NCBI RefSeq assembly: GCF_021018805.1
Contig: NC_086256.1
Span: forward strand, 15,270,532-15,334,531
DNA: 64,000 nucleotides
From: Prinia subflava
Taxonomy: Eukaryota; Chordata; Aves; Passeriformes; Cisticolidae
Reading direction: 5' to 3'
Both the position numbers and the translations under genes were made by a program. The notes beneath the pieces are model-generated. The model had not been told where the DNA came from and did not search any database. It was given only the letters and a program-made list of their open reading frames with translations. Positions 28,273 through 41,100 of this stretch are shown piece after piece; position 1 is the first letter of the stretch, and each line of letters begins with the position of its first letter.

Positions 28273-28421
28273 CTGGCTGTAAGTGAAAGCAGAGTTAGGC
28301 CTACTGAAAGTGTTATTCGTGATAATTATGCTTGAGCTAGAGAGCATCTGAGCCTGAAATTCAGAGACCATTTGAGATTGCTGAAGAAGCAGTTCAGAAA
28401 TTTGTCTTTGACATGTCATCT
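28273..28421 (-). CDS. Candidate internal coding exon (149 bp), gene not recognised
   Basis: Read on the minus strand, a polypyrimidine tract (TTCTTTGTTTTTTTCTGTC, within 28440-28485) is followed by ACATTTGCAG. An open frame of 49 codons comes next, ending exactly at CAG|GTAATC, a good donor. The frame reads Met-Thr-Cys, then a Gln/Leu-rich amphipathic stretch (QRQISELLLQQSQMVSEFQ), then a Ser-rich run and an Asn/Ser/Phe-rich end finishing TYSQ. The frame stays open past the donor to 28216, as expected by chance. The first stretch has a heptad-like pattern typical of a short coiled coil. The first ATG may be an internal Met: with the AG at 28422-28423 as acceptor, two bases precede it. I do not recognise the protein. 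It may be an exon of a large gene whose promoter is the CpG island at the right end, an exon of a non-coding transcript, or a chance combination. Codon usage alone does not decide between these. Confidence 0.45.
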
Positions 28422-29935
28422 CTGCAAATGTAATGGGGAATCACAGACAGAAAAAAACAAAGAATCTGCTCCTATTTTAGCACTACATTTTTCCCAGTAC
28501 TATTGAGGAATACAGCAAAGGCTGAAACATGAAAAAAGAAATAATCTGGCCTTGCTGTATGTACTTACCTACCATGTCATCAGCCAATGTCCTTTCTTGC
28601 CAGCAGAAGTGAACTGAATTGTTGAACCAGCATGGTGATGTTTTAATTTATGCTGCTTCTCCTTTTTGTCCCCCTATGAACAAAATGTTTACACACCTAC
28701 TTGACTGTGCTTCACATTTCTTTTTAAAAGCTACTAACACTGCACCCTCCAAAGAGCACAGCTTTCCCTTAATGATCACGGAGAGCAAGTATGGAACATC
28801 ACTTCTGATCAGCTTTTTCAATCCTCTCCTGGGTACCAAAAAGCCCCAAACTTGTCTTACTTGTCAGGATTGCTAGAATAACTCATAGTTCCTGTTCATC
28901 CATTTCTACTCAATGCGGCTGTATGCAAATTATGAAAGCAAACAAATTTCACTTCTTGTAGTAAGCTAGAGAGAGAGCTATAGTTAGTAAAGAAACCTCA
29001 CCTGCACAATAGGGTGAAAGCAGTTAAGTTTGCAAATCCTTTCAAATCAGAAAAAAAAGAATTTGAAGAATACTTCTTAAGACCATATGTTGCAATCTGT
29101 GGTTAAGATTACCTTTTTCATGCAGTTAGCCATGAGATGCACCAGAGTTATTTTCTAGTAGCACAGACTACTCATTGTAGTGGGCTTTGATCTAGCCAAT
29201 TCCTATCTGATCTACCTAATTTCTAAGGAAGTGTTTGTTTACTGCATGGCTCCTCTGACACCTAGGATCAGTTAACACTACATGAATACTTTCTGAGTAT
29301 CAAATGCAAGAGATTTCACAGAGAATATTTTCAGCAACACCTTCTCTGTTTGGTATACAGCTTTTCTGAATTCCAAATTCAGTGTGCAGCTCTCTTGTCT
29401 CATCAAACTTGAAGGAAGCAGACATGAACCAGAGAAGTTTAGAACTGCACTCCTTGAGTTAATCATATGTTTATAAGCTTTAATGTGCCTGCTTTTATCA
29501 AATAGGCATATTTTGTAAACAAAGTTACACACAGAATTGGAACTCTACCATAAATTTAATGTTTTGTTATCATTATACTTTTTTCTCTGTACCCTATCAA
29601 TTGAATTCTCTCTATCTGATAACCATATTGGACAATTTTTTGCTGACTCTTATTTTCTGATTTGTTGTGATTTTTGTTGGTGGGCTGTTTTTTTGAGGGT
29701 TTTTTTGTATTGGTTTTTGGGTGTGTTTTGTTGTTGTTGCTGTTGTTGTTGTTTTGTTTTGTTTTATTACTAATCAGTTCTTCCAGAAGGTCTCTTGAAA
29801 GAAACTATACACCACTGGAAGATCCATTGACATAATTCTAAATAAAAAACTGAGATAAACAAGTAGAATAAGGACAAGAAAGGAGTGAGTAAGATTTTAA
29901 ATAGAAACATGAAACCTCCTCTACAAATCCAGTTG
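28422..29935. other. Non-coding DNA, probable intron
   Basis: No further exon could be supported. It includes the polypyrimidine tract serving the candidate exon and a TTG-rich simple repeat near its right end. A plus-strand ORF (28619-28876) and its minus-strand counterpart show no domain. Confidence 0.5.
29724..29767. repeat. (TTG)n/(TTTTG)n simple repeat
   Basis: A G/T-only tract with TTG and TTTTG units, interrupted once by C. It is preceded by other T-rich sequence, so the whole stretch 29680-29767 is strand-asymmetric (T/G on the plus strand). Confidence 0.9.
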
Positions 29936-30345
29936 TATCATAGGAAAATTCAGGTTGAAAGAGACCTCAGAATGTCTCTAGCCCAAACTTAAGCTCACAA
30001 CAGAGACAGCTTTGAAGTCAGATCAAGTTAAACAGGGATTCATCTAACTCGACATTAAAAACTTCCATAGGTGAAGACTGCCCAATCTTTCTGCATCATC
30101 CATTCCAATGCCTGTCTGTCCTCAAGAGGAAACAGTCTTCCCTTACACCCAGCAATTAATTCTACTTTTTTTTTCTCCAGTTTATGCCCATTGTTTCTCC
30201 CCCTCTCACCATGCCCCACTGTCAACAGCCTGGCTCCATCCTGCCAGAACTCTGCTGTACCTGTCCTTGTTTATCAATGTCCCTCCTGTACTGGGGGCAC
30301 TGGAGTGATCCCCTTGCCTCCACTGCCACACCTTTTTTGGTTTTT
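29936..30345 (-). mobile_element. CR1 LINE 3' fragment
   Basis: In plus-strand order the copy shows the reverse complement of a CR1 3' end: a degenerate ATCATAGGAAAATTCAGGTTG, then GAGACCTCAGAATGTCTCTA, the CCATTCCAATGCCTGTCTGTCCTCA block, CCAGTTTATGCCCATTGTTTC, GCCTGGCTCCATCCTGCCAG, and finally a match to the TCAATGTCCCTCCTGTACTG block. It is 5'-truncated, as usual for CR1, and covers the 3' UTR plus part of the end of ORF2. Many substitutions show it is fairly old. Short plus-strand ORFs over it are antisense and meaningless. Confidence 0.85.
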
Positions 30346-33205
30346 AAAAAGCAATTGAAAAGCTTATAACAACAGCTCTTATTCACAGGTCTGCAGCAGA
30401 AGAAATGTTACAGGCAGGTGCCCTGTCTGTAAAAGAAGTCTTTCAAAGGATGGCAGAGGATGTCACCATGAATACATGTTATAGAGACTTTTTTACTTTT
30501 TGGTCAGAATTCTACATTGGAAAAAGGAGCAAGTTCCACAAACACCCACATCTGCTGTCGCAGGGTTTGCTCCTCCACACTGCCTGTTTTTGCCCACCAG
30601 AAGGGGACACTCTTAGTGTGTAAGGCAGCTGCTCCAAAAAAGAGCCTGTTCCAGGCCATCTGTACTGATTGTTAACCCCATGCTTCGAGAACTCCTGCAA
30701 CTTTTTAATATGTTTTACTGTATTACAGATTGATTTCTTTATTCTTTCTTTTCATTTTCCCCCAACACCTCTCTACCCCCATTCAGCTTCAGTAGGTCAC
30801 GATTTTATATTCAAAGAAAACTCCTACTAATAATCACTCAGAGAGATTTACAAAGGCAACCTGAAGGCTCCAATTCCCAAGTTCCATTGAATTTCTGAGG
30901 GAATTTGGCACCAAACTCCTCCAGGTTCTTTTTTAAAATGTCATTATTAAATTAATATTGTGCAACTGGAAGTATTTGCTCTGAGTATTAAAAAAAAAAA
31001 ACATTGCTGTTCTGCTAGTTTAATTTTCTAAACATTCCTTGTCACAAACCGACTCAATAGCCACATCAGGGTAAACCTAAGTGGAGTAAGAATAAGCTGC
31101 TCATTCAGTCACACAGTGCACTCCTGCTTGATTGGAATGGATATTGTACATAATATGTCCCTGCAGATGTTTTCTCCAGTGAGGCACATTGAATTTCATT
31201 TAAATGCCAAGGCTCAAAATCTAAAACAATGTGACTTTAACAAAAAATCTGATGAGGAATTTGATGAGAAAATGGCAAGAATTCCTGTGGCATTTGGGTA
31301 ACAATTTCAGTGCTTCGTTTTAATAGAATAAACAGGATCATATTTCATTCAAAGCTGGCAATGAGATGAGCTTTGGGTATTACATTGATATAAACCAATA
31401 AAGAATTTGCAAATTTGAAGCACTAATTAACAGACACAATATTAAATGAAAAAAGTTTGCTCCAGGGGCAAATATATTTTGAAGACTTTAAACTTTTATT
31501 AAAAGACAATTTTGAATAGCTTCTTCTGCATTTGACTATTTTGTTAGTTTCAAAGAGGGGGAGTCTTGTGTTTTCAACTAGCATGTTTAATATAGTTGGA
31601 ATATAAATGAATAAAGTAACAGTCTCTTTTCTGCCTTTCTGAAGTAATAACTCAATGTCATGTCACTTCAAAACAAAAACACCTCCTAAGCTGAACCTGC
31701 ACAGCCAAGGGCTATGTAAGAGGATGTTAGTATTTTACCTACACTGAACTCCAACACTATTTCTATTGAATTTTTTTTGTTTTACAGTGCTGAATCAAAA
31801 AGGACCCCTATTTAGAACCTGACTGTATTATTATGAGAGCTGCAGTAAAAATGTATAAACAACAAAAATTGGAACTTTTGGTTTACAGTTCACAGATATA
31901 ACAGTAAGAGGATTTTCTCAACCTAATTGCAATGCTGCACATAGTAGCCTTTTTGATACTACAATATCCAAGACTTATGTATCTAAAGACTCATACTTCA
32001 GAAAATGGGAATGTCAGCTAGAATATTAAGGAATGAAATCTATGAGACTGACCTTCAGATAGGATATTAGAGACTTTTTTTTGAAACAAGTGGTTATTTC
32101 ATCCTAAGCATAATACCATCAAAATCTGCTGATGATAAAGTCACCTGCTCTGACAACTCAGCAGCTGTGCTTCACTTAAAAGCTGTCACATATTTAATTC
32201 ATTAGCAAGCCAGCTAACTTCTTGCTTCAAGAAATTATGGGTCTTTTTACTTCCAAATGTTAAGGTACTATTTTTTCTTATACACTCTATGGGATAATTG
32301 TGCACCAATATCTAATACTATAATGGCAAGTCCATAGTCCCTTATATCTTATCTTCAGTGATGCTTCCATTTTTTCCAACTACTTTCATTTTTCTTGTCT
32401 TTAATACAGTTGATTGTAGTACCTTTTTTTTTTCTTTTTTATTTAAAGGAAAATTATGAGGTAAGTGTTTAGAAAGGTAATTGATCTGTAGTTTAGAGAT
32501 AAAAGGCCTGATCTTTCCTTCTGATACTGAATGCGCATCAAAGTCAAGTTGAAGCACTTTACATGCACTGCTTAATGAAAACTTGTAGAAAATGGAATAT
32601 AAAAAAAGCCATTAGCTATAAAAATAAATGACAGGAGGTTCTGCAACCCATTCACTGACAATTTGTGTATCACTTGGATTAAAAATCTATACAATTTACA
32701 TACACACATGCAATACTGCCGAAGTTTTATGAACAACTATTCACAAAATCTCATGTCTTGCATGTGTATGCCCATAACTCTGCACCTGAAAAATGCCCAC
32801 AATAATTTGGAGCCAGGTTCCAAAGTGGGGAAGTCTGTATATTTTTAGAGGCTAGAATAGAAAGCCTACACAAAAACACATGCAATACAATTCTCTACAT
32901 CAATGCATAATTACAGAACCTAACCCAACGTTAGACTAGTGATCTTTAACTTACAAACAGAACATCCAAGCTTCCTCACGCTTCTATCCCAAATTCAAAG
33001 TCCAGTTCAAAAACCAAGGAAAAACCATCTCCTTGGAGGCATAAAGGCACTGTTCATAAGAACACACATATTCCATGAAAGAAGTCAAAACAGAAAGCTG
33101 GCCCCACCTAGAGACAATCTGGATGAAGGAAGAAAAAGAGACTCCCTGTCCTATGTGTCATTCTGGGTGTGATCACGCATGCTCCAAGCCATATGCAGAG
33201 GAGGA
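30346..33205. other. AT-rich non-coding DNA
   Basis: No supported gene or named repeat. A T-rich tract (32424-32440) and an A12 run (30991-31002) are present. A 72-codon plus-strand ORF at 30405-30623 has no domain. Confidence 0.55.
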
Positions 33206-33440
33206 CAGTCACAGAATGACACAATTGTGGAATATGCTGACTTGTAAGGGGCCCATGAGAATGAAGTCCAACTCCTGGCCCTGCGCAGCCCCATCCCCAA
33301 GAGTCACACCCTGTGCCTGAGAGCATTGTCCAAGCACTTGAGCTCTGCCAGGCTGGTGCTGTGACCACAACCCTGGGTAGCTGCTCCAGTGCCCAAACAC
33401 CCCCTGGGTTTCCCTTAAACTTCTTTCTAAAGCCATGCCC
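33206..33440 (-). mobile_element. CR1 LINE 3' fragment (CR1-J-like)
   Basis: On the minus strand the order is a GGGCACTGGAGCAGC block, GGTCACAGCACCAGCC, TGCTTGGACAATGCTCT, GCAGGGCCAGGAGTTGGACT, and a decayed tail ending TCATTCTGTGAC. It is clearly homologous to the 3' part of the plus-strand copy at 37364-38120. Even the frame that reads GHW-S-x-P-x-x-WSQHQP followed by QVLGQCS is shared between the two. The copy is truncated at both ends and ends in no intact terminal microsatellite. Confidence 0.9.
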
Positions 33441-36400
33441 ACAATAATCTCACCATAGCAGTCACTGTGATTACACTGTTAATAAACATTATTTATTTGC
33501 TTAGAAAAAAAATGTGATGTGAACAATGCTTCAGAAGCAGAGTGAAATACAAAGGCTGTTGCACAGCTCTTCCACAATAACAGGGAGCGATTAGAGGAAT
33601 TACCTAATCACAAACCAAGAGAAAAAAATTCAGGTATAGAGAACAATTACAATATGGACAAGTAAACACATGGATTCAGTAAGCTGGAGAGGGTTATTAC
33701 ACAGTACAGCTTCTCTGTGCTAATTCCTCCATTGTTACCACATTACTGAGGAATATGTTATCTTATATTTACCTAGAGTTAAGCACAATCAAGCCTGCAG
33801 TTTGCAGCGTGGTGCTGCTAGTTCATATTTTTGCTTTATGGATGCAGTAACTTGTTTTCCTACCCATCTCATTATAGAATTAAACAACAGATCATTTCTC
33901 TATTAAAAGAAAATTCTGTATTAAAAGCCTCCTACTTCATATCCTTCTATACTCCCCACTGCAGCTCACTGGTGAATGCAATTTTCCAAGGAAATCTATC
34001 ATAGGTATAATATGTAAGATAGTTATTGATCTGTAAGTGGAATTATGTATGAGTGAAGACATTTGCACCTGTACCTGTCACATTATAAGATGCTTCTGAG
34101 TAACTGATGGAAGAATTTAAGTACACTTATTGAACCTCCAATACAGTACTGAATCACTTTAAATACTACAGGAATGAGTGAAGGATCATGAACTGGAAGA
34201 ACCAATTCAGCCTGCACACTGCGGGTCTAAAAGCCCCAGGAGCAGAGATGGAATACAGCTGCAGTGCTGTGGGTTGCTCAGCAATCTGTTTGTCAGTGAC
34301 CACAAAAGCAAGTAAGGTATGTTGCTATGCTGAGAAAGGAAGAGGGAACAACACTGAAATACTAGCTCATTATCCAGCTCATCCCTTTTTATCCAAGGAA
34401 ACACAGTAACCCAGATAAAGCAAAATCACAGACACTATGAAACAGAAAATGAAGTTTTGATGAGGAGGAGAAAAGTTTGCCACACTGCAATACAGGGATC
34501 CCAAATCCAGCCCAAGCAATCCAACCAAAATCACACAACACAGAACTGTGTAAACTCAGCCATAGTATATCCAGTTTCAGTTCAGCTCAGGCAGAGCACT
34601 CATGATTAACTCAAAAACTTCTATAACACAGCTAGAGAACTTTACTGCAAAATATAACACTGATCACAAATTTGAACCTTTAATTGTGAGTGAAACTTTT
34701 AAAATCCTATCTCATTTGCATCTAAAAAAAAGGACTCTAGCACAGCAGAGGAAAAATATACTTGTGAAGAAATTTCTGACAAATGTGTCTGTAAATATTA
34801 GGTCTTTCCAAATTAAAGCTGCAGTAAATAAGAGTGGATGTCACTTCCTCTACGAATCCACATCTTTTTATACTAAGCACTACTAGGTACCTTTCCACAT
34901 AATAAACAGCCTTAACTGCACCAAGGAAAAATTACAAAGATAGAAGTTTGAAAACCACAAAACAGTATTTTATAGGTAAATAAATAAACACTGTGTGAAA
35001 CTTCTGCCTGTAATCAGCTGAGAGCCTGCCAGTCATAAAAACACAAACAGAATATTTAATCCAGCGAAGAGTAATGTCCACAGCAACAAGAAGGTCTAGG
35101 TCCTGCAAAGAGACACCTACTCTGCAATGTCAATAGGAGTATGAACATTTTATAAGGGTACATAAGAGTGGGCAAAATTCAAGGTCTCGGATAAGATAAG
35201 ATGTACTGATGCTATCAATCCTCTTGTACTTTTCTGGATTAAGGGAGAGCTTTTTCCTAAACCAAGATCTATGAGTTCATGCTTTTCACTTTGATGACAA
35301 CACTTTTAACCTGTTCTGAAAACAGTCAAACTGGACAAACCCTAAATTTAGTATAAAAGGCCCTGGAACCTCAGTCTGACCAATTTACCAGAGACATGTC
35401 TTAGCTGAAGAAAATACAGCATTTTAATTCTGGCAGAATTTACTGATAACTTCTGAAACCAGCACTGCTGAAATCAACTGGTCAGCCCAAGAAGTGAATG
35501 TTTTCGTCACCCAGTCACCTTTCTCTGCTTAACATATAAGCTAATAAATAACCTAAATCCTTATATTAGAATTAGAAGTCTTTAGTATTTCTAAACATGG
35601 TGTCCTAAATAAGAATTGTCTCAAGAAAGCCACTGAGAAAAGGGCAAATGTCATTTCATACTTTTGAAACAAAAATGCTTCAGGCTGTTTAAACATCTAT
35701 GATTCTTGAGTAGCTGTTTTAATCTGGCAAAACAAGGGCACAATGAATAACTCTCCCTTAAATACACAGCTTGAGCAAAACACTACTCTAGTTCATTCCC
35801 CCAAAGTAGCTTACTTTGCATAGCAAGATATTGATATAACAGAATAATTTATTACATAGTAATTGTAATTTGTACCTCTTAAAATTCTTCACTTCTGAGA
35901 TGTTGGCAGAGATTTTTAAGAAATATATCCAAGAGAGCAATTCAGTAGCATGGCAGTTGAGCATCTTCAGCAGCAGTTTGGCTCTTTCCCAGAGTCATTC
36001 CAGTAAGACAAGCACACTACTGGAATCATCTCATTCTACGCAGCACAGGAAGGTTCAGATTCCCACCAGCAGGCAGCAGGATTTTCAAAAGAAGACAAAA
36101 TAGTCAAGTGTTAAGACAAGTTTTGAGTATTAACAAAATTGTGCTTACCTTAAATTTTCAATAATAGCATATTAGAACCAGGTCAGGCTATTCAATTCAA
36201 GTTCAGCAAAGATTTTGTCTCGTTTTCAAGAACTTTCAGTATTAATTTAATTCTATTTTCCCTGAAGGCAGCAGGAACTGATAACAGGTTTCAGCACCAG
36301 AGTCAGATAAGCTTCAAACAATTTTAGAAATCCGAGCTTAAAACTTTGCCACCTTGGTCACTGCTCAATATGTATTATATTCAAGTACATGCCTTTTTGA

Positions 36401-37363
36401 TCTTTCTCTCAAAACACATATATAAATGCACAGATAGACACAACAAATGAAATCAAGATTTTAACTACTTATGTGATTTGTATCCATATGAATTTGTCTC
36501 ATTCAGGAAAAACAGAACAAAACAAAAAATCCATGAAGAACAGCACACAAATTTATTTCTATCACTTTTTGTGTAATCCAGCAAACTTTGTAACCATGCA
36601 TTTCAGAAAGCACGTATTTTAAACTTACATACATATCTGTTCTGTAACATTGTTCACACTTCCACAACTTGGAATGTCGCCTTTCATTAACCCAAAAGAA
36701 TATGTCTATTTTTAAAACAGATGCAGTGTTGATTAAGCTAAGAAATTACTTCATGGGTTCCAGCACTGCTGCTGGGGCAGGACAGAATGTTTAGAATAAA
36801 GTTCCTATGATGATTGCCCACTAACTTGTATTATGGAATAAAAAAAGCTGTTCTCCTCCATGCTGGGATTCAGGCTCAGCTGTCTGAATCAGAAAAGACA
36901 TAAAATTCTTCCTAACTATATCACAAGGGTTTCTAGGAAAATGGAAAACGCTGTATGTGTAACAAGCAGGCACTTCTGTGAAAAATACAAAAAAGCCAAA
37001 TACACAAGATGTTATTGCTAGAGAATGAAGCTCTTGCCCAATTAGAATACCTCACAGAAAAAAGTGGTTTTAAAAAAACCTCCATATCTCAGGCAATCAG
37101 TATCTAATGACCACTGAAGGGAAATCTTTCAACCTTTCAACTATCTCAAAGCTCATAATACTTAGAAATACGTAAAGCTCCACTTGCCAAACACTCCCTT
37201 GACCATTTTGCTGTGGTTTGCATCTCAGGATATAAATTTCTGAGAAAAGGGTGACTCACTGTCCCTCTTCTGTACTGTGTCCCACTTCTCAGGCAGTCTT
37301 CATCTCTCTGTCCTTTTCCATACTGAGAATAGCAACAGGGCAATCCTAGATGTGTATACAGAC
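33441..37363. other. AT-rich non-coding DNA between two CR1 copies
   Basis: No supported gene. The sequence is ordinary AT-rich DNA with scattered A/T runs. A 94-codon plus-strand ORF (34602-34886) and a 77-codon one (35870-36103) show no domains or splice context. Confidence 0.55.
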
Positions 37364-38120
<757 letters not shown>

Positions 38121-41100
38121 CTCTCATCATCAAGACCTATGTTAGACTACCAGATTTACCTCCAGGATGTGTACTGACTCACCATTACACCCCTGCCTTC
38201 CCCACTTCCTAAGTCAGTCATTACGTATACATGTCATTCGTATACATACATCAAAGCCAGCAAACGTGGAGGTTTTTACAAGATTTCCACATACAGCTCT
38301 TTTTGGGTGAGCAGAAGAGTCCACAGCCATTTCTCTTTCCTGAACCTCTTTCTGAGTTCAGGCCAGGGTCAGTTCTCTTCCAGATATATTCTTTTGAGTA
38401 GCCAACATTTTTTCACTAATAATCCACCCTCATTTTTTGAAATGTGTTTTTTCCTTTTCCCCTCCAAATCACTTGCTTGCCCATGGCAGGCTCTACAATG
38501 ATTTCCCTCCTCATACCTTTCCCTCACTAAAACATCCTTTTAAATGGTTTCTATTGTTTTTTTTTTTTCTTTATAACTTCAAGCCATTTTTCCACTGGTG
38601 TCTTTACAGGAGCTTCAAACAGTCTCTAGCACATAAATGGAAACCAGTCCGGATTCATATATTTTACATACACAGAATATTCAAGCAATTTTTCAGTAAT
38701 AATTTTCCAGTAAGACTTTACTATCCAGTTTCTTTTGACTACCTTACTTTGCATGGAAAATGGTTTAATGAAACTCAGCCCTATGTGCACATGTCTAGGT
38801 GCTGCCAGAACTCCACTGTCAGACTGCAGCACACTAAGCAAAACTTGAAATAAATGTAAGGAGTTTTCCAGCATCTTCAGGACCCTTGTTTGGGTGCCAA
38901 AACCTTTTACGTTAACTTCCCAACATTTCTAACAAGCCTTTAACATTGATTTTGCTTACACAGGCAATGTCCCGTTAAAGACAGCAAAAGGAAGAGAATC
39001 AAAAGATTCTCTACATAGACTAAGCTTTGATTAATCCTGGGTAGTTCTTCAGGGTTAGAAACTGAACAAACATGTGACTTTGAAATTAGAACTGTTCAAT
39101 GAAATTAAAACAGATGCATGCTATGCTAATAAGAGAAAAGAGATGTTACAAAAGATAACAGTGGCTTTTTCAAGGCCTGAAACATCAGTTTCAGTCAAGA
39201 TTTCAGAGGTTGAAGTAACAGTACAGGAGATAAGTTCAATTTACTCCTAACATCAGTAGGAGCTTAAAACATTACACAGAATTTTTTTATGCTGAATATT
39301 AAATTTGAGTTAGGTAAATTACTCATAGTATGAAAACATAAACTGAGGCAGAGGAATTCATGTTCTTGGCTGAAATCACATAACATTAAGCAAAGCCTGC
39401 TTTAAAAAGACATAAAGTACTCCACTTCGAAATTATTGTTGATGAAAATCAAGTACCTAATTATAATCAAGTAGTAACAAGTTAAGGTGTCACGTGAGAG
39501 TAAAAATGAAAACGACAAGGAAACCTGCAGGCTTGTTTTCTGAATGCAATATATATGGGCTTGGAGTGCTTTCCAAGTTATAAACTCTCATCAAAGCATT
39601 ATCTCAAACCAGGACATACATCTTGCAGTATATTATTTGCCATGGGCAGTTATCTTATACTATGAAAATAGGATACATCCTTATGTACATCTTGTCCTGT
39701 TGCTGTGCTTTTTGTGGCAGTGTGCTTCTCCTACTCTGTCTCAACTGACCTCCATCTCCTGCAAGCCTGTTGGAGTGATAACCACCAGTGCTGGTCCTAA
39801 TGGATGGTCTGGTAATGACGGCTGCATCCGGCCTTAAGGGGATCCAGCGGAGATCAACACCACAACAGCCAAGGCACACTGCAAACCACGGTGCTGGTCA
39901 GTGCCCTACTCAGGCCAAATCTGGACAAAGCTAACATCAGTAGTCCATATACAAATATGACTACAATTCAATCGTCTTACTCCATGTACTTATGGACAGC
40001 ACAGGGCCCGTGAGCTCTCCTGAACGGCAGTGGGCTGCACATTAGGATAAGTCCCTGAGTAGGAATGCTAAAATAATCCTTAATGTATCAAATACTTGGT
40101 AAGCGAACTGGGAATAAGCACACTGAAACTTTGAAATCTTATCTAAGTGATACAGAGAAAGGATGTGCATATATAATCCTTTAGACATAAATCATTCACC
40201 AAGTCTGGGACCAAGTCTGGATCCAGCTGCATCTAAACTCCCCTCTGAGGAGTTTAGAATGAAAGGGGGGTCCATTCTGAACCTCATGACTCAACAGGAG
40301 GGTCTCAATCAGTTCTTTCTGATCCGGTTCACAGGCAGTAAACACTCACATGTACCGTGCCACGGAATTTTGTTACAGCGGTCACATTTACCATAGAATT
40401 TTGTTAACATGCATTTTGCCAGATAAAAACAAAATGCATTGTTCTTTCTTGTGAGTGAAGTGCATTACTCCGTCAATGACAATTTTCCACCAATTTAAAC
40501 AAACTTCATAATGAAATGTCACAAATCTTTAAAACTATTACACAATATTTATTCCTCAAATATTGGCTTTCACTATGGGCCCCAGCCTGTATGGTGCTGA
40601 ATGCCCTCACTGCAATTTGATATTCACATTGACTTAAAAATTCATAAAATTGATTACAATGCCACATTTAACTGATAAATGCTTCAGGACAAGTCATCAT
40701 TTTATTTAGGATAAATAAAAGCAAAAGGTAAAAAGCAACACAGAAGTGAAAAGCAGTGTAGTTTCCAGCACATTGGGCAGTAGCACTCCATTTCACTGCA
40801 CAGATGGAAAACAGCTTAAGAAATAAAAAGGAAGACAATGAGTCTCATAGTTGGAAGTTCCATCCTATGTAGTCATTTATTTCCTTCTGTGATTGCTCAA
40901 CAGACAGCAAAATCTCTTAAGTTGGTAAATATTAAGGGAAAGGAAGAATGCCATTTTTTTCTTTGACAATTGTATAATATCTAGGCATAAAGGGAACAGT
41001 TGACACATATTTTTCATGACAAGCTATATGACCAGTGAAGTCACATGTATTTAATGCAAAGGTTAAAAAATAGCTAGGTTATTTAGGAGTGGCATAAAGG

